From positions 1 through 34,063 of the forward strand of contig JAQXKS010000001.1 in NCBI GenBank assembly GCA_029010575.1: a stretch of 34,063 nt of DNA. The letters are read 5' to 3'. The DNA comes from Bacteroidales bacterium. GTDB taxonomy: Bacteria > Bacteroidota > Bacteroidia > Bacteroidales > UBA932. The notes under the pieces are model-generated. The model had not been told where the DNA came from, did not search any database, and worked only from the letters and a program-made list of their open reading frames with translations. Position 1 is the stretch's first letter. Each line of letters begins with the position of its first letter. Of this stretch, positions 7,980-17,144 are shown one piece after another. A program made the position numbers and the translations under genes.

Positions 7980-10004
7980 CTATTTCACTCTGGTAAGTAC
8001 GATATCACTCTGTGCAATCATAACGTCTGCATTGCCATTGAGAAGGAATACAGCAGGTCTGTATGAGAGATTGTCGTATTCTGCCACAGGAACGCTGGCC
8101 TTAATGGTCATAGTATTCTTGTCAGCCGAGAGTTCTACAGGGAACGATGCAGGTGCAAGTGCATAAGAGTCATAGTTGCAGCCCACAAAATAGAACGCTC
8201 CATTTTCTGTATAGTTGAGCAGGTATTCATTCCTTGATGTAGGAACTGATATCTGGTCTGCGCTTCCAATTTCGAGGAAAATCTTAGGGCCGCAGTCTCT
8301 ATATGCCAATGAAGGGTATTCTCCCCAGTAAGAAGGATCGTTGGCCATCAGTTCAGCAGGAGTGACCATTTGGAAATTTGCAGCTTTATAGAAGGGGAAT
8401 CCTTCAACTACAAGTCTGTTGATAGCCCTATATTCTTCTTTGCTCAGATCGTCAAATCCCTGAGAGATGACCACAGGTTCATCTGTAAATGTAGCGGTAA
8501 CCTGATCTCCATACTCATTTCTGACATAAGCAGTATATGAAACATTCCAAGTTCCAAGAAGATCTTCGAACAGAGTTGAAGTTACCTGAGGAACATCAGG
8601 ACGTTTTTCTGTCTTGAACTGCTTTGCCACATAAGTCTCTTCACCTTCGAGTGTTCTAACACCTACCACACAGACATAATCTGTCGTTCTGTAGAGATCC
8701 TCTACACCGAACCAAATACCGTTAGGTGTCTTGATATCGGGGAATTCCTTATCGTTGAACTGTGTTCCATAAAGTGATACCAGCTCTGCATCACTCTTAC
8801 CTGAGGTCTCATACTCCGCCAGTGTCAGAACATAGCGGATAGCCTGATATGCCAGGTCATCAGCCTTCACATTGATATCCACAGCTCTGTCTTCCTGTCC
8901 GAAACGATGTTCGACAGTAACAGTAACTTCAGACTTCTTTCCACTTGAAGGAGCAGTCCTGAAATCCTTCATGAGAAGGGATACTCCGTCATCTTCACCT
9001 ACCACTGCGACATATACACGGCTGTCTGTATCAGTCTTGATATCATGTCCTGGACCCTTTCCGGGACCGTAGAGTTCATCGGAAGGACCGGTGAACATTC
9101 TTCCGCCTTCAGGAAGCATGATAATCTGTGCAATCATCGCATCATCTGCACCAAGACTGTGTGCATAATCATACCATTCAGCTGTATTTACATACACATG
9201 ATACTGTTTAACCTTATGGTCGGGAGTACATTTGACACGGCAAGTGGTAGAGGTAATGTCATAAACTTCGATATCCACAAGGGCATCAGTCGTGCTGCCC
9301 TCCTTTGTCCTGAACTTGATAATTTCAGCAGTAGATGAATTTACATCCTGAACCATGATATAGTAGGGATAAGAGGGGTAAACCTCCATCTTGGTATCGT
9401 TGTAATACTGTCCGTTTGACCACTCAAACTCCCTGTATCCGCTTTCAGGGAAACCGAAGTTGGAAAGCCATGATTCGGGAGAATCAGCGTACATATGGTA
9501 AGAAGTGCTGTCAGCAACGGAAAATTTATAAGATTTTCCTTCTCCGTTAATAGCAAATTTGAAATATGTATCACCAATTTCCAAAATAGTAATCATACCT
9601 GACTCAGAAGTGGATACTTTGAGTGTCTCTACTTTAGAATAAGTCTTTCCTTTGGAAGCGACAGCATAGATAAGATATTCAGTAGCAGGAGAGAGGTCCT
9701 TCACAGAGATGGTCTGCTTGAAGTTTGCAGGAAACTCTCCAAAATTGGAGTTGATCAGTTCCTCAGGCTTTGGTATAGCAGGAGCATCTGAGGCTATTAC
9801 TACTGAGTAACCATAATAGAGAGCATTTTCACATTCCAATGTGAATTCGATAGATTTCTGAAGCAAATTACCAGGGGTAATTGTCAGGTTAAGAGAGGTT
9901 GTGTCATCCGGATTAGGCTGAGGTTCCGGATCGGGATTGTTTCGCTTGCAGCTTGCAAAGAGAGTTAACAAAACAATCGAAAAGGTTAATAAAATCTTTT
10001 TCAT
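7980..10004 (-). CDS. Lipoprotein with Fn3-like repeats and a C-terminal beta domain
   Basis: Function unknown. The 674-residue protein has a lipoprotein signal (LFASC, Cys19) followed by a Pro/Asp-rich linker, as in surface-exposed Bacteroidota lipoproteins. Several fibronectin-III-like segments can be recognised by their LSPATEYLIYAVASKGKT and LYRTTDYVCVVGVRT type strands and spaced KTEK or RTKEG linkers. They lie roughly in residues 40-130, 225-350 and 360-475. From about 485 (LFEDLLGTWNVSYTAY) a separate domain with a lipocalin- or calycin-like opening runs to the end. It is the last gene of the eight-gene surface operon, 16 bases behind the PCMD protein, and ends before the shared terminator. 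No catalytic motif is seen. Confidence 0.85.
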   Translation of the reverse strand: MKKILLTFSIVLLTLFASCKRNNPDPEPQPNPDDTTSLNLTITPGNLLQKSIEFTLECENALYYGYSVVIASDAPAIPKPEELINSNFGEFPANFKQTISVKDLSPATEYLIYAVASKGKTYSKVETLKVSTSESGMITILEIGDTYFKFAINGEGKSYKFSVADSTSYHMYADSPESWLSNFGFPESGYREFEWSNGQYYNDTKMEVYPSYPYYIMVQDVNSSTAEIIKFRTKEGSTTDALVDIEVYDITSTTCRVKCTPDHKVKQYHVYVNTAEWYDYAHSLGADDAMIAQIIMLPEGGRMFTGPSDELYGPGKGPGHDIKTDTDSRVYVAVVGEDDGVSLLMKDFRTAPSSGKKSEVTVTVEHRFGQEDRAVDINVKADDLAYQAIRYVLTLAEYETSGKSDAELVSLYGTQFNDKEFPDIKTPNGIWFGVEDLYRTTDYVCVVGVRTLEGEETYVAKQFKTEKRPDVPQVTSTLFEDLLGTWNVSYTAYVRNEYGDQVTATFTDEPVVISQGFDDLSKEEYRAINRLVVEGFPFYKAANFQMVTPAELMANDPSYWGEYPSLAYRDCGPKIFLEIGSADQISVPTSRNEYLLNYTENGAFYFVGCNYDSYALAPASFPVELSADKNTMTIKASVPVAEYDNLSYRPAVFLLNGNADVMIAQSDIVLTRVK

Positions 10005-10020
10005 TTTATGAATTGTTTAA

Positions 10021-11685
10021 CTAGTAAATAAGTTCCATTTTGTCTACCCACAATTTGCTTTGAGACGAGCCGGTCAGGTAATCGCCCAGATAGCTTGAAG
10101 CGCATGTAATGATAATGTGGGTAGGTCTGCGATCAAGGCTCCTGTAGTCAAGGGGAATCTCCACCTGCTGCCATCCATCCGTGGACTCTGCGAGCACCAA
10201 ATGGCCAAATCCGATGATACCATCAGACTCAGAGGTGTAATAAATACCGTCGGAAGTATTTACATATACCGGAGACTCGGGGACACCCCCCATCTTCCTA
10301 TAGTCCCAATCACCGACAGAGATAGCCACCTCGCACCTATCGTTGTCACCTATGGCGACATTGTCTCCTGGAGGAATACCCTTGATTATATCCACTTTGC
10401 CGCTATGATATTTGACCCACACTCGAAGGGCCTTGGGACGGGTAGCCCAGGGACGACCGTAATTGACCGCGCCTCCCGATGTTCCCACCAGTTTGGCAAA
10501 ACGTCCGAGAAAAATATTTCCGCAAGCAAGCAGACCTACAAAATTCTTGGTCTCGCACCTTACAGAATATTCTCCATCCACCTTTTCATCTGCATCTGGA
10601 TAGGTCAGGACTATACCCAGACTTCCGGTGCCGTTCACACCGTCTGGACCTTCACCATTGCCACTTGCCCAAAATATTTCTCTACAATCTTCAAACTCAG
10701 ATGAGGGATCATACCACTTATAATACCCCTTGTTCAGGTCATTCATCTGACTCTCAGGCTTTGAGCCCGTAACCACAGAAAAGACCTCGAAACTGTTGTT
10801 GGGAAGCTGTGTGTCAGGGTCTGTTTTGAAAGAGTAGACCTCAGTCATTTCCGAACCACTATAAGCATAATATTCGTATTGAGTGTCTGGGTTCAAGAAT
10901 TTCAGATGAGCAGTAAATTCACCACCATCCGAAACGATATCTGAGCTGCTGACCGTACTCCAATCAGATCCCTCATCTTTTACCCTGTACTTGAAGCCGT
11001 TATCCATTCCTGCGACACCGACTGCAGTAATATAGGCCTCTTTGGTCCATGGATTCACACTCTTAACATTGATAGAGATATCTGACTGCTCTACGAAAAT
11101 AGTCCAATACTCATTGACATCAAAGTATGAGACTGCAAGTTCAAATGGAGTCGGATTCCCATTCTCATCACAGAAATTGAATATCTGTGTAATATCGTGA
11201 GAATATGTAGTAAGTCCCTTTGGACCCAGTTTCATTGAAGTAACTTTGACCTTACTCAGATTCACACTCTTACGCACATACGCAATAATCCTCTTATTGG
11301 CCGCATCTATTACGGTTGCACCTATCTGGCCATCCACCGTAAAATAGCGTTCCACATCCCACTTGCATGAGAATGTCCACTGATAATCCTGATATGTACT
11401 CAGAATGAATGTCTTCGGTTCACTTAGATTGTGAACGCCCACAGGATCCTCAGAGAAAGTAACGTTCTCTTTATCCACCTTAACGGAGAGAATCTTGACC
11501 TTCTTGGGATTGTAGGTCTCGTCAAGAACTACGGTAACAGTTCTCTTGTCGTTATCAATAAGAGCAGTGCCCCCATCAACATCCACAGATAAGATTACCG
11601 GAATCACCTTTGGATACGGCACATCATTCCTCACACAAGCTGCACATACAAGGAGTACTATAGCTGATAAAATATAGCGTTTCAT
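10021..11685 (-). CDS. PCMD-domain lipoprotein (putative carbohydrate-metabolism domain)
   Basis: A 554-residue predicted lipoprotein with Cys17 after a hydrophobic segment; the residue at -3 is itself Cys, a slightly unusual lipobox. Residues about 25-190 hold two Ig-like repeats of the type VKILSVKVDKENVTF. Residues about 205-290 form an Fn3-like segment ending LNPDTQYEYYAY. Residues 294-554 form a PCMD-type jelly roll (NNSFE, YYKWYDPSSEF, GTSGGAVNYGRPW, ending KLWVDKMELIY). The same module, about half identical by eye, occurs in the gene at 13226-15103. Related domains are thought to bind or process glycans, but the function is not established. Gap to the upstream gene is 12 bases. Confidence 0.85.
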   Translation of the reverse strand: MKRYILSAIVLLVCAACVRNDVPYPKVIPVILSVDVDGGTALIDNDKRTVTVVLDETYNPKKVKILSVKVDKENVTFSEDPVGVHNLSEPKTFILSTYQDYQWTFSCKWDVERYFTVDGQIGATVIDAANKRIIAYVRKSVNLSKVKVTSMKLGPKGLTTYSHDITQIFNFCDENGNPTPFELAVSYFDVNEYWTIFVEQSDISINVKSVNPWTKEAYITAVGVAGMDNGFKYRVKDEGSDWSTVSSSDIVSDGGEFTAHLKFLNPDTQYEYYAYSGSEMTEVYSFKTDPDTQLPNNSFEVFSVVTGSKPESQMNDLNKGYYKWYDPSSEFEDCREIFWASGNGEGPDGVNGTGSLGIVLTYPDADEKVDGEYSVRCETKNFVGLLACGNIFLGRFAKLVGTSGGAVNYGRPWATRPKALRVWVKYHSGKVDIIKGIPPGDNVAIGDNDRCEVAISVGDWDYRKMGGVPESPVYVNTSDGIYYTSESDGIIGFGHLVLAESTDGWQQVEIPLDYRSLDRRPTHIIITCASSYLGDYLTGSSQSKLWVDKMELIY

Positions 11686-11697
11686 ATTATCCTCGAA

Positions 11698-12465
11698 TTA
11701 TAAATGAACAGTTATTCCAAAACTAAGAGCCAGAAGGTTGAGTTTGGATTGAGCCCTGAAAGAGAGCCTGTCTCCGACAAAAACACCATCCTTGAAGCCC
11801 TTGGAGTAATTATAGGAGATATCTGCAAGACTCACTGAAGCGTAAATCGAGACATTGTTCATTGGAAAATAGACAATACCCGGACTCAGCACCAGCGAGA
11901 TCTTGTCATTGGTAGAGTATGAAGAGTGCATATCCTGAACAAAAACATCTGTCCTGGACCTGACATAACCCAAAGCGGCATCAATGAAGAAGCCCACCCT
12001 GGCCAACCTGTCAAGACCGATATATGACCTATTAAACAGGTACGCACTATAAGAAAGATACTTTGCTCTGATATTCTCAATATCGAGCGAGAAATTACCC
12101 AGCAGATCAAGTGTAGAGGCATCAATAAGACAATTGCCCGTAGAGTATTTGAAACGCAGACCCGCACTCTGGTTATTCATATAAGCAAAACCTCCCTGCA
12201 AAGAGATATCCAATATGGAAGCATTAGCTGAAGTGCCATCTAAAATAAGTAGATAATCACTATTATCCGTACTGATATTCATATAAGAGGCAGCCATACC
12301 TATCTGCCAGTCTCCCTTTGGAATAATAGTATAGGATGCCAATCTCCTTTTATGCAAGGAGTCATGTACCATAGAATCAGCGGAAGCAGCTTCCCAAGCA
12401 TGAATGTTGCCGGAAAAGATCATTAAGGCAAACAATGATGATAGTATATAGTGTATCCTTTTCAT
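11698..12465 (-). CDS. Small outer-membrane beta-barrel protein (copy 2)
   Basis: A 255-residue protein with a cleavable signal peptide (about residues 1-23, FSGNIHAWEA) and no lipobox. The rest is built of alternating hydrophobic/polar strands (GDWQIGMAASYMNIS, AKYLSYSAYLF, RVGFFIDAALGYV), and the protein ends in LSFGITVHL, a pattern typical of an outer-membrane barrel of about eight to ten strands. It is related by eye to its neighbour at 12472-13221: both share GxxxxIGxxxxYxxxxxxNxDYLLxxDGxxSN-like openings. No function is known. It might hold or export the lipoproteins of the operon; that is speculation from context. Confidence 0.8.
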   Translation of the reverse strand: MKRIHYILSSLFALMIFSGNIHAWEAASADSMVHDSLHKRRLASYTIIPKGDWQIGMAASYMNISTDNSDYLLILDGTSANASILDISLQGGFAYMNNQSAGLRFKYSTGNCLIDASTLDLLGNFSLDIENIRAKYLSYSAYLFNRSYIGLDRLARVGFFIDAALGYVRSRTDVFVQDMHSSYSTNDKISLVLSPGIVYFPMNNVSIYASVSLADISYNYSKGFKDGVFVGDRLSFRAQSKLNLLALSFGITVHL

Positions 12466-12471
12466 AGTACC

Positions 12472-13221
12472 TTATAAATAATATGCCAATCCGACACTTA
12501 TTGTCGCAAAGTTAACAGTAAGACTCGCATTTGAAATACCATCAGAGCCATATGCAACCTGATTATGGACCTGAGACGACCAGCCATAATTGAAGCCGAG
12601 CACGCCGACACTCAGCTCCAGGGCAAGATGGTTGGTCAGAAAAGCGGAAATACCGGGATTGACTCCAACAAAAATTGTATTACGCGAAGTAAAAGTTCCC
12701 TTGGTATCAGAAGCTATATAAGCGGTATTCTTCAGTCTGGAATTGGAATAGCCAATTTCCACCTGAGCAAACATGGAGAAACGACCTGAAGATCCCAACG
12801 GGATATAAGGCCTGAGCAACAATGCTCCAGAGAATTTCTGAGACAATAGAAGATAATCCTTGACACTCATAGATATCTCTGAGATAGAGAGGTTCGCACT
12901 GCTCAAATCGAGGTATGTTCTGTCATAATCAACTCTGAATCCTACCCCGACATTATTCCTGACCATATAGAGAAAATGCGGTGAAACAGAGATCGAGTAT
13001 CCATTTGAATTAATTCCATCGACAATCAAATAATTATAGTCCTTCATCGAATGATAGGAGAACTGTATATTGCCTCCGATGGTAAAAGTACCTTTGCCGG
13101 CAAAGATCCTTTCGTTCAATCGGCCATACCCTCTATCGATCCTCTGGGCATAAGCACCTGAAGTGCCTGCACCCAGAAGAACAACAGCTAAAATAATACA
13201 GAGACTTTTTCTTGTCATCAA
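12472..13221 (-). CDS. Small outer-membrane beta-barrel protein (copy 1)
   Basis: A 249-residue protein with a signal peptide ending near SGAYAQ (residue 26). It has barrel-type strands (TFTIGGNIQFSYHSM, NNVGVGFRVDYDRTYL, GRFSMFAQVEIGYSNSRL) and a final strand ISVGLAYYL with aromatic residues near the C-terminus, as BAM substrates have. It lies 4 bases after the DUF4493/PCMD gene and 6 bases before its paralogue, so all are probably translated together. The two copies look like an old tandem duplication. The first Met is followed directly by another Met; either could be used. Confidence 0.8.
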   Translation of the reverse strand: MMTRKSLCIILAVVLLGAGTSGAYAQRIDRGYGRLNERIFAGKGTFTIGGNIQFSYHSMKDYNYLIVDGINSNGYSISVSPHFLYMVRNNVGVGFRVDYDRTYLDLSSANLSISEISMSVKDYLLLSQKFSGALLLRPYIPLGSSGRFSMFAQVEIGYSNSRLKNTAYIASDTKGTFTSRNTIFVGVNPGISAFLTNHLALELSVGVLGFNYGWSSQVHNQVAYGSDGISNASLTVNFATISVGLAYYL

Positions 13222-13225
13222 TCCT

Positions 13226-15103
13226 TTATTCGTAAATTAATTCAGCATTATCCAGATAAAGTTTCGCAGAATCGCATCCGGTAAAATAGTTACCATAGAT
13301 GGATGATGCGCACGAAATGATAATATGTGTCGGATAATCTGTCATATTGCGGTACTCCAAAGGAATGGTAATCTGGCGCCATTCTCCCGGATTCACTTGT
13401 GATGTGCCACCGCTGTTTATCTTTTCATATCCGTCACCAGAGAGAGTATACTCACCATAGGCAATGGTACTTGCATCCGTAGTGAAGTCAACGAATGTAG
13501 CAGAATTGGAAGTATTTATATGTACAGGAGAATCCTTTGTTCCACCATACTGACGATAATTCCATGTACCGATAGCAATCTGGATATTGGCACAGTCGTA
13601 TGTAACATTCTTTTCAACTGTTACACCTTCAGGAACATTCTTAACGATATTGATTTGTCCTGCATTGTACTTTACCCATATTCTCAATGCTGTGGGGCGC
13701 GATGTCCATGGACGGCCGAAATTCACCTTGCCACCTGATGTTCCTTCAAGACCCGCAAACTGGCCTGTAAAGATATTGCCAGCTGCCAGAATACCTACCA
13801 AAGAAGAAGACTGGGCACATACGGAATAATTTCCGTCAACCGCATCTTCCGAAGGAGCAGTAATGACAATACCCATGGAAGCTGAACCATTTACACCCTC
13901 ACTGCCTTCACCGTTTCCGGAGCCCCAGAACATGGTTTCACCCTCAGGTACACCACATGAAGGATCATACCACTTGTAGTAGCTCTTGCCAGAAACAAGA
14001 CTGATATACTCAAAGCTGTGGTTGGGAAGTGCAGGAGCCATATCTGTAGTAAAAGAGAGAGACTCTCCGACTGTCTGGCCGTCAATCACGAGCCTGTATT
14101 CATACTCTGTAGAGGGTACAAGACCGGTAAGCACACCATCATAAAGTCCCTCACCCACGCGAGTGGCATCAGCAACCATCCACTGTGAATCCTGAGAAGC
14201 CTTATACGAAAACTTGATCAACGAAGGATCTGAATATTCAGACTCATCCACATCCGCATGAACATAAGCTCTGCCAGCCCATATTTCATATACCCTCGAC
14301 TGTGAAAGACCGGTAGAGACTGGTTCGAACACCACCATATCCTCGACAACCTCAGTAGAGTAGTCAACCATAAGATCCATACTCAGCTCACCATCCTTGA
14401 TAGTATATTTTACTGTAGTACGATAGGCCTTGCCTCCCTCCACATCAGGAATGACACCCTCCCTGACAAAGGAAGAACCATCATTTGCAAGAGTTCCAGA
14501 AAACCTCCATTTCAAAGAGGGTTCAATCTCACCATCCACAATAAAATAGCCCTCATTAGCAGAATGGGAAAGATCATAAACCAAAGTAGATGAAGAGTCT
14601 TCAAGATCCATACCTACTGTAAAGGAGAATCCATCGTTAAAATTCTCAGCCACTGTGGGATCAAAAGAGACTACAGTGACTACATTGGAAACACCCGCCT
14701 GAACCTGAACACTTGTATTCTGTCCGGCAATGATTTCGAAAGAGCTTGAGCCGAAATAACTCTTGGAGTCCCACGAAGCTTTCATCGGAGAGACTTTGGC
14801 AGCTTCACCGGCAGTAACATCCACCCTGTAAGATTCAGCAGGCAGATAGATAGCAGATGGAATTTCACTATATTTATAACTGCGGATCAACCCGCTGAAA
14901 TCACCCTTGTAGATATTGACATTGGCTTGGGACAACAACTCATCCTGTGACATCGATTTTGTCTGGGAAGACATGCAGAGACTCAGTGAAACAGAGCCCT
15001 CTCCATCACCTGGCACTACACTCCTCTGACTGCAGGAAGCAAACAGTACGGGAAGCACTGCCACAAAGTATTTAATGATATTATTTATTTTCATAAACAA
15101 CAT
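13226..15103 (-). CDS. DUF4493 plus PCMD lipoprotein
   Basis: A 625-residue protein, or 622 if the Met at codon 4 is used; the GGGAG SD is better placed for that one. The lipobox is LFASC (Cys24 from the first Met). Residues about 35-200 match the DUF4493 pattern: short strands, YSEIPSAIYLPAESYRVDV, SWDSKSYFGSSSFEIIAGQ. A beta-sandwich of the Fn3 type follows at about 270-355 (GLVPSTEYEYRLVIDGQ). Residues 359-625 are a PCMD jelly roll (NHSFE, YYKWYDPSCG, GTSGGKVNFGRPW, ending LYLDNAELIYE). It joins the two families that occur separately elsewhere in the operon. Function is unknown, with a likely surface location. Confidence 0.87.
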   Translation of the reverse strand: MLFMKINNIIKYFVAVLPVLFASCSQRSVVPGDGEGSVSLSLCMSSQTKSMSQDELLSQANVNIYKGDFSGLIRSYKYSEIPSAIYLPAESYRVDVTAGEAAKVSPMKASWDSKSYFGSSSFEIIAGQNTSVQVQAGVSNVVTVVSFDPTVAENFNDGFSFTVGMDLEDSSSTLVYDLSHSANEGYFIVDGEIEPSLKWRFSGTLANDGSSFVREGVIPDVEGGKAYRTTVKYTIKDGELSMDLMVDYSTEVVEDMVVFEPVSTGLSQSRVYEIWAGRAYVHADVDESEYSDPSLIKFSYKASQDSQWMVADATRVGEGLYDGVLTGLVPSTEYEYRLVIDGQTVGESLSFTTDMAPALPNHSFEYISLVSGKSYYKWYDPSCGVPEGETMFWGSGNGEGSEGVNGSASMGIVITAPSEDAVDGNYSVCAQSSSLVGILAAGNIFTGQFAGLEGTSGGKVNFGRPWTSRPTALRIWVKYNAGQINIVKNVPEGVTVEKNVTYDCANIQIAIGTWNYRQYGGTKDSPVHINTSNSATFVDFTTDASTIAYGEYTLSGDGYEKINSGGTSQVNPGEWRQITIPLEYRNMTDYPTHIIISCASSIYGNYFTGCDSAKLYLDNAELIYE

Positions 15104-15113
15104 TCTCCCTCAT

Positions 15114-16382
15114 TTATTCAACAATCATAACAATAGGGAAAGAAGCTTTACATCCCTGCGCATCAGTAATATTCATGGTAAATGTATGTCTTCCTCCATA
15201 TAGGGTAATAGCATCCTGAGCTGCACACAGATCAAAAGGAACCTCTGTCATGCCCACCAGTTCAGGTCCATGAGTAAAGGGAACCACCTGGAAGATAATT
15301 TCATTGTCTGGAGAAGGATTGACCAAATCAAGGACTGTTGCCCCGGCAGCAGCCACAGCTCTATTGAAATCCTCATTTGTAGAGCTTATCTCCACATTGA
15401 ACTTCTTGATGCCGTTAGGAACAGTAGCTTTGAAGAAAAGCTTAAGATCTTTTTCATCAGGTGAAGGGACATAAATGGCTCCCATATCTGTAATATCTGG
15501 ATCACATCCTGCTTCGTAATCAAATACGAAAGTCATGTCTCCATCGCCCTTAGGTGCCTGAGGATCCTCACCTATCACAGGTTCTTCTGTCTCAATACTG
15601 TTGCCCAAAACCTCGTCATCGACAAAATCATTGATAACGACATCGAATGTAGCGTCTCCCTGATCATTCACCTTCTTGACAAACTTAATCTGACGCCACT
15701 GTCTGGGCTCGAGACCGGAAATACTCTTGGTCATCTTCTGGCTCTTTCCCTCTATCGATCCCTTGAAGGTAACCACAAGAGTGGTATTTGCACCACCATT
15801 CAACGAGAAATAACCTGCTGACTTGTCATAATTGGCCTTTCCTTCACTGTAAGTCATTTTATATTCGAGCGGATATCCTGCTGCTACCTCAACAGTAGCC
15901 ACACCGTCACCGGTAACACTTGCAAGGAACTCATCACTATAACTTACAGTAACCTTGCATTGAAGAAGTGTACATGTCAATGTACCCAAAGATGTCTTCT
16001 CACCAGCCACCATAGAAAATGTTTTGGTCGCTCCATAGACGGGCTGTTCAAAAGCAGCCTGTGGAATCTCCTCAGAAACTGAGCGGGCCACAAGAACATA
16101 ATCACCTGCAGGAAGCATGACTTTATTGTCATCAGCCTTGAACTGCTCATAACTCTTCCTTAAGATGGTATTTCCATCTGCTGTATTTATCATTATTGTA
16201 TAAGATCCTCCGGCAGCAGATGAAGCCTTTGTGAAGAGAGAATCATCTGTCGTAATGGTGAAATCCGAGAGTTCGAGTGTACCATTGGGATTCTCTTCAA
16301 CTGTAATCCTGGAAGCACACGAAGAGAGGGCAAGCATCAGTGCCGCCATCAATATATATCCTGTTCTTTTATTCATATACAT
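15114..16382 (-). CDS. DUF4493 lipoprotein
   Basis: A 422-residue lipoprotein with lipobox LSSC (Cys22). The ATG at 16376 (third codon, MNKRTGY) is an alternative start that gives a more usual signal peptide. Residues about 35-235 follow the DUF4493 pattern: KVMLPAGDYVLVARS, AAFEQPVYGATKTFSMVAGE, and a later SGYFSLNGGANTTLVVTFKGS repeat ending GLEPRQWRQIKF. The C-terminal 150 residues form a further beta-rich domain (TFVFDYEAGCDPDI to FPIVMIVE) that I do not recognise. It is the third gene of the surface operon, 12 bases behind the gene upstream. Confidence 0.82.
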   Translation of the reverse strand: MYMNKRTGYILMAALMLALSSCASRITVEENPNGTLELSDFTITTDDSLFTKASSAAGGSYTIMINTADGNTILRKSYEQFKADDNKVMLPAGDYVLVARSVSEEIPQAAFEQPVYGATKTFSMVAGEKTSLGTLTCTLLQCKVTVSYSDEFLASVTGDGVATVEVAAGYPLEYKMTYSEGKANYDKSAGYFSLNGGANTTLVVTFKGSIEGKSQKMTKSISGLEPRQWRQIKFVKKVNDQGDATFDVVINDFVDDEVLGNSIETEEPVIGEDPQAPKGDGDMTFVFDYEAGCDPDITDMGAIYVPSPDEKDLKLFFKATVPNGIKKFNVEISSTNEDFNRAVAAAGATVLDLVNPSPDNEIIFQVVPFTHGPELVGMTEVPFDLCAAQDAITLYGGRHTFTMNITDAQGCKASFPIVMIVE

Positions 16383-16394
16383 ATAATTGAAAAA

Positions 16395-17132
16395 TTAATC
16401 ATTAAGTTCGATATCCTCAAGTTCGACACTCTCTATAGTATCATTGAAAGAGATAGTAATCGTTGCCCCGCCAATACCTTCCGCATCGAAAGCGAGTTCA
16501 TAGCAAGTAGCCGGTTCAAGTCCCGTATACTCTTTGGAGAAGGATTTGGTACTTCCTCCTTGAGAAGTTACATTACCGGAAACTGTAATCTTGTAGGCAT
16601 CCACGAAAGCGCCCCTGTTTTCGGATATAGGGAAAGCAATTTCATTCCCGTTACCAGTGGTAACTACAAAATCACTTGAAACAAAGTAGTTAGTGAAAGT
16701 ATTACTTCTGGTCACTTTCACAATAGAATTAGTAAGAGCAGCAGGTACAGAGACATTGGTGGTCTCACCTCCGGTCACTGTAAAAGATGAAGAACCAGTA
16801 AAGAATGGTTTGTCAAAACCCTCCTCCCCTTCAGTTCCATATGAGACAGCTGCCTCGTAGGCACCTGCAGGAATCTTGGTAGAAGAATCCCATTCTGAAA
16901 GCAGACCTTCATAGAGAGATACCCCGTCACCATCAGTAACATTAAGCGTAAAATCACCTGGAGCGGGAAGTGCAGTATAAGAGGATACAGCACCCTTAGT
17001 AATTTCCGTTACATAAATGTCATTCTCAACCGAAAATGACACCTTTCCAGACTTGTCCCCGATAGAAGAAATGTTACAAGATGTGGCAACATATAAGGAA
17101 AGTGTTAAAAAAATCGTCTTTCTTAGATTCAT
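16395..17132 (-). CDS. Short DUF4493 lipoprotein
   Basis: A 245-residue lipoprotein with lipobox ATSC (Cys19), consisting of little more than one DUF4493 unit. It shows a GKVSFSVEND opening strand, TKIPAGAYEAAVSYG, FDKPFFTGSSSFTVTGGE and a second half ending TGLEPATCYELAFDAE. It shares its layout with the N-terminal halves of the next two genes, which suggests repeated duplication of one lipoprotein module. The DUF4493 fold is thought to be related to fimbrillins, so it could be a structural subunit or a ligand-binding protein. No catalytic residues are apparent. Confidence 0.82.
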   Translation of the reverse strand: MNLRKTIFLTLSLYVATSCNISSIGDKSGKVSFSVENDIYVTEITKGAVSSYTALPAPGDFTLNVTDGDGVSLYEGLLSEWDSSTKIPAGAYEAAVSYGTEGEEGFDKPFFTGSSSFTVTGGETTNVSVPAALTNSIVKVTRSNTFTNYFVSSDFVVTTGNGNEIAFPISENRGAFVDAYKITVSGNVTSQGGSTKSFSKEYTGLEPATCYELAFDAEGIGGATITISFNDTIESVELEDIELND

Positions 17133-17144
17133 AACTGTTTAAAA

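Noticed and set aside
10117-10704. 195-residue plus-strand open frame
   Set aside because: Antisense shadow of the PCMD domain, which is conserved with the gene at 13226 on the minus strand.
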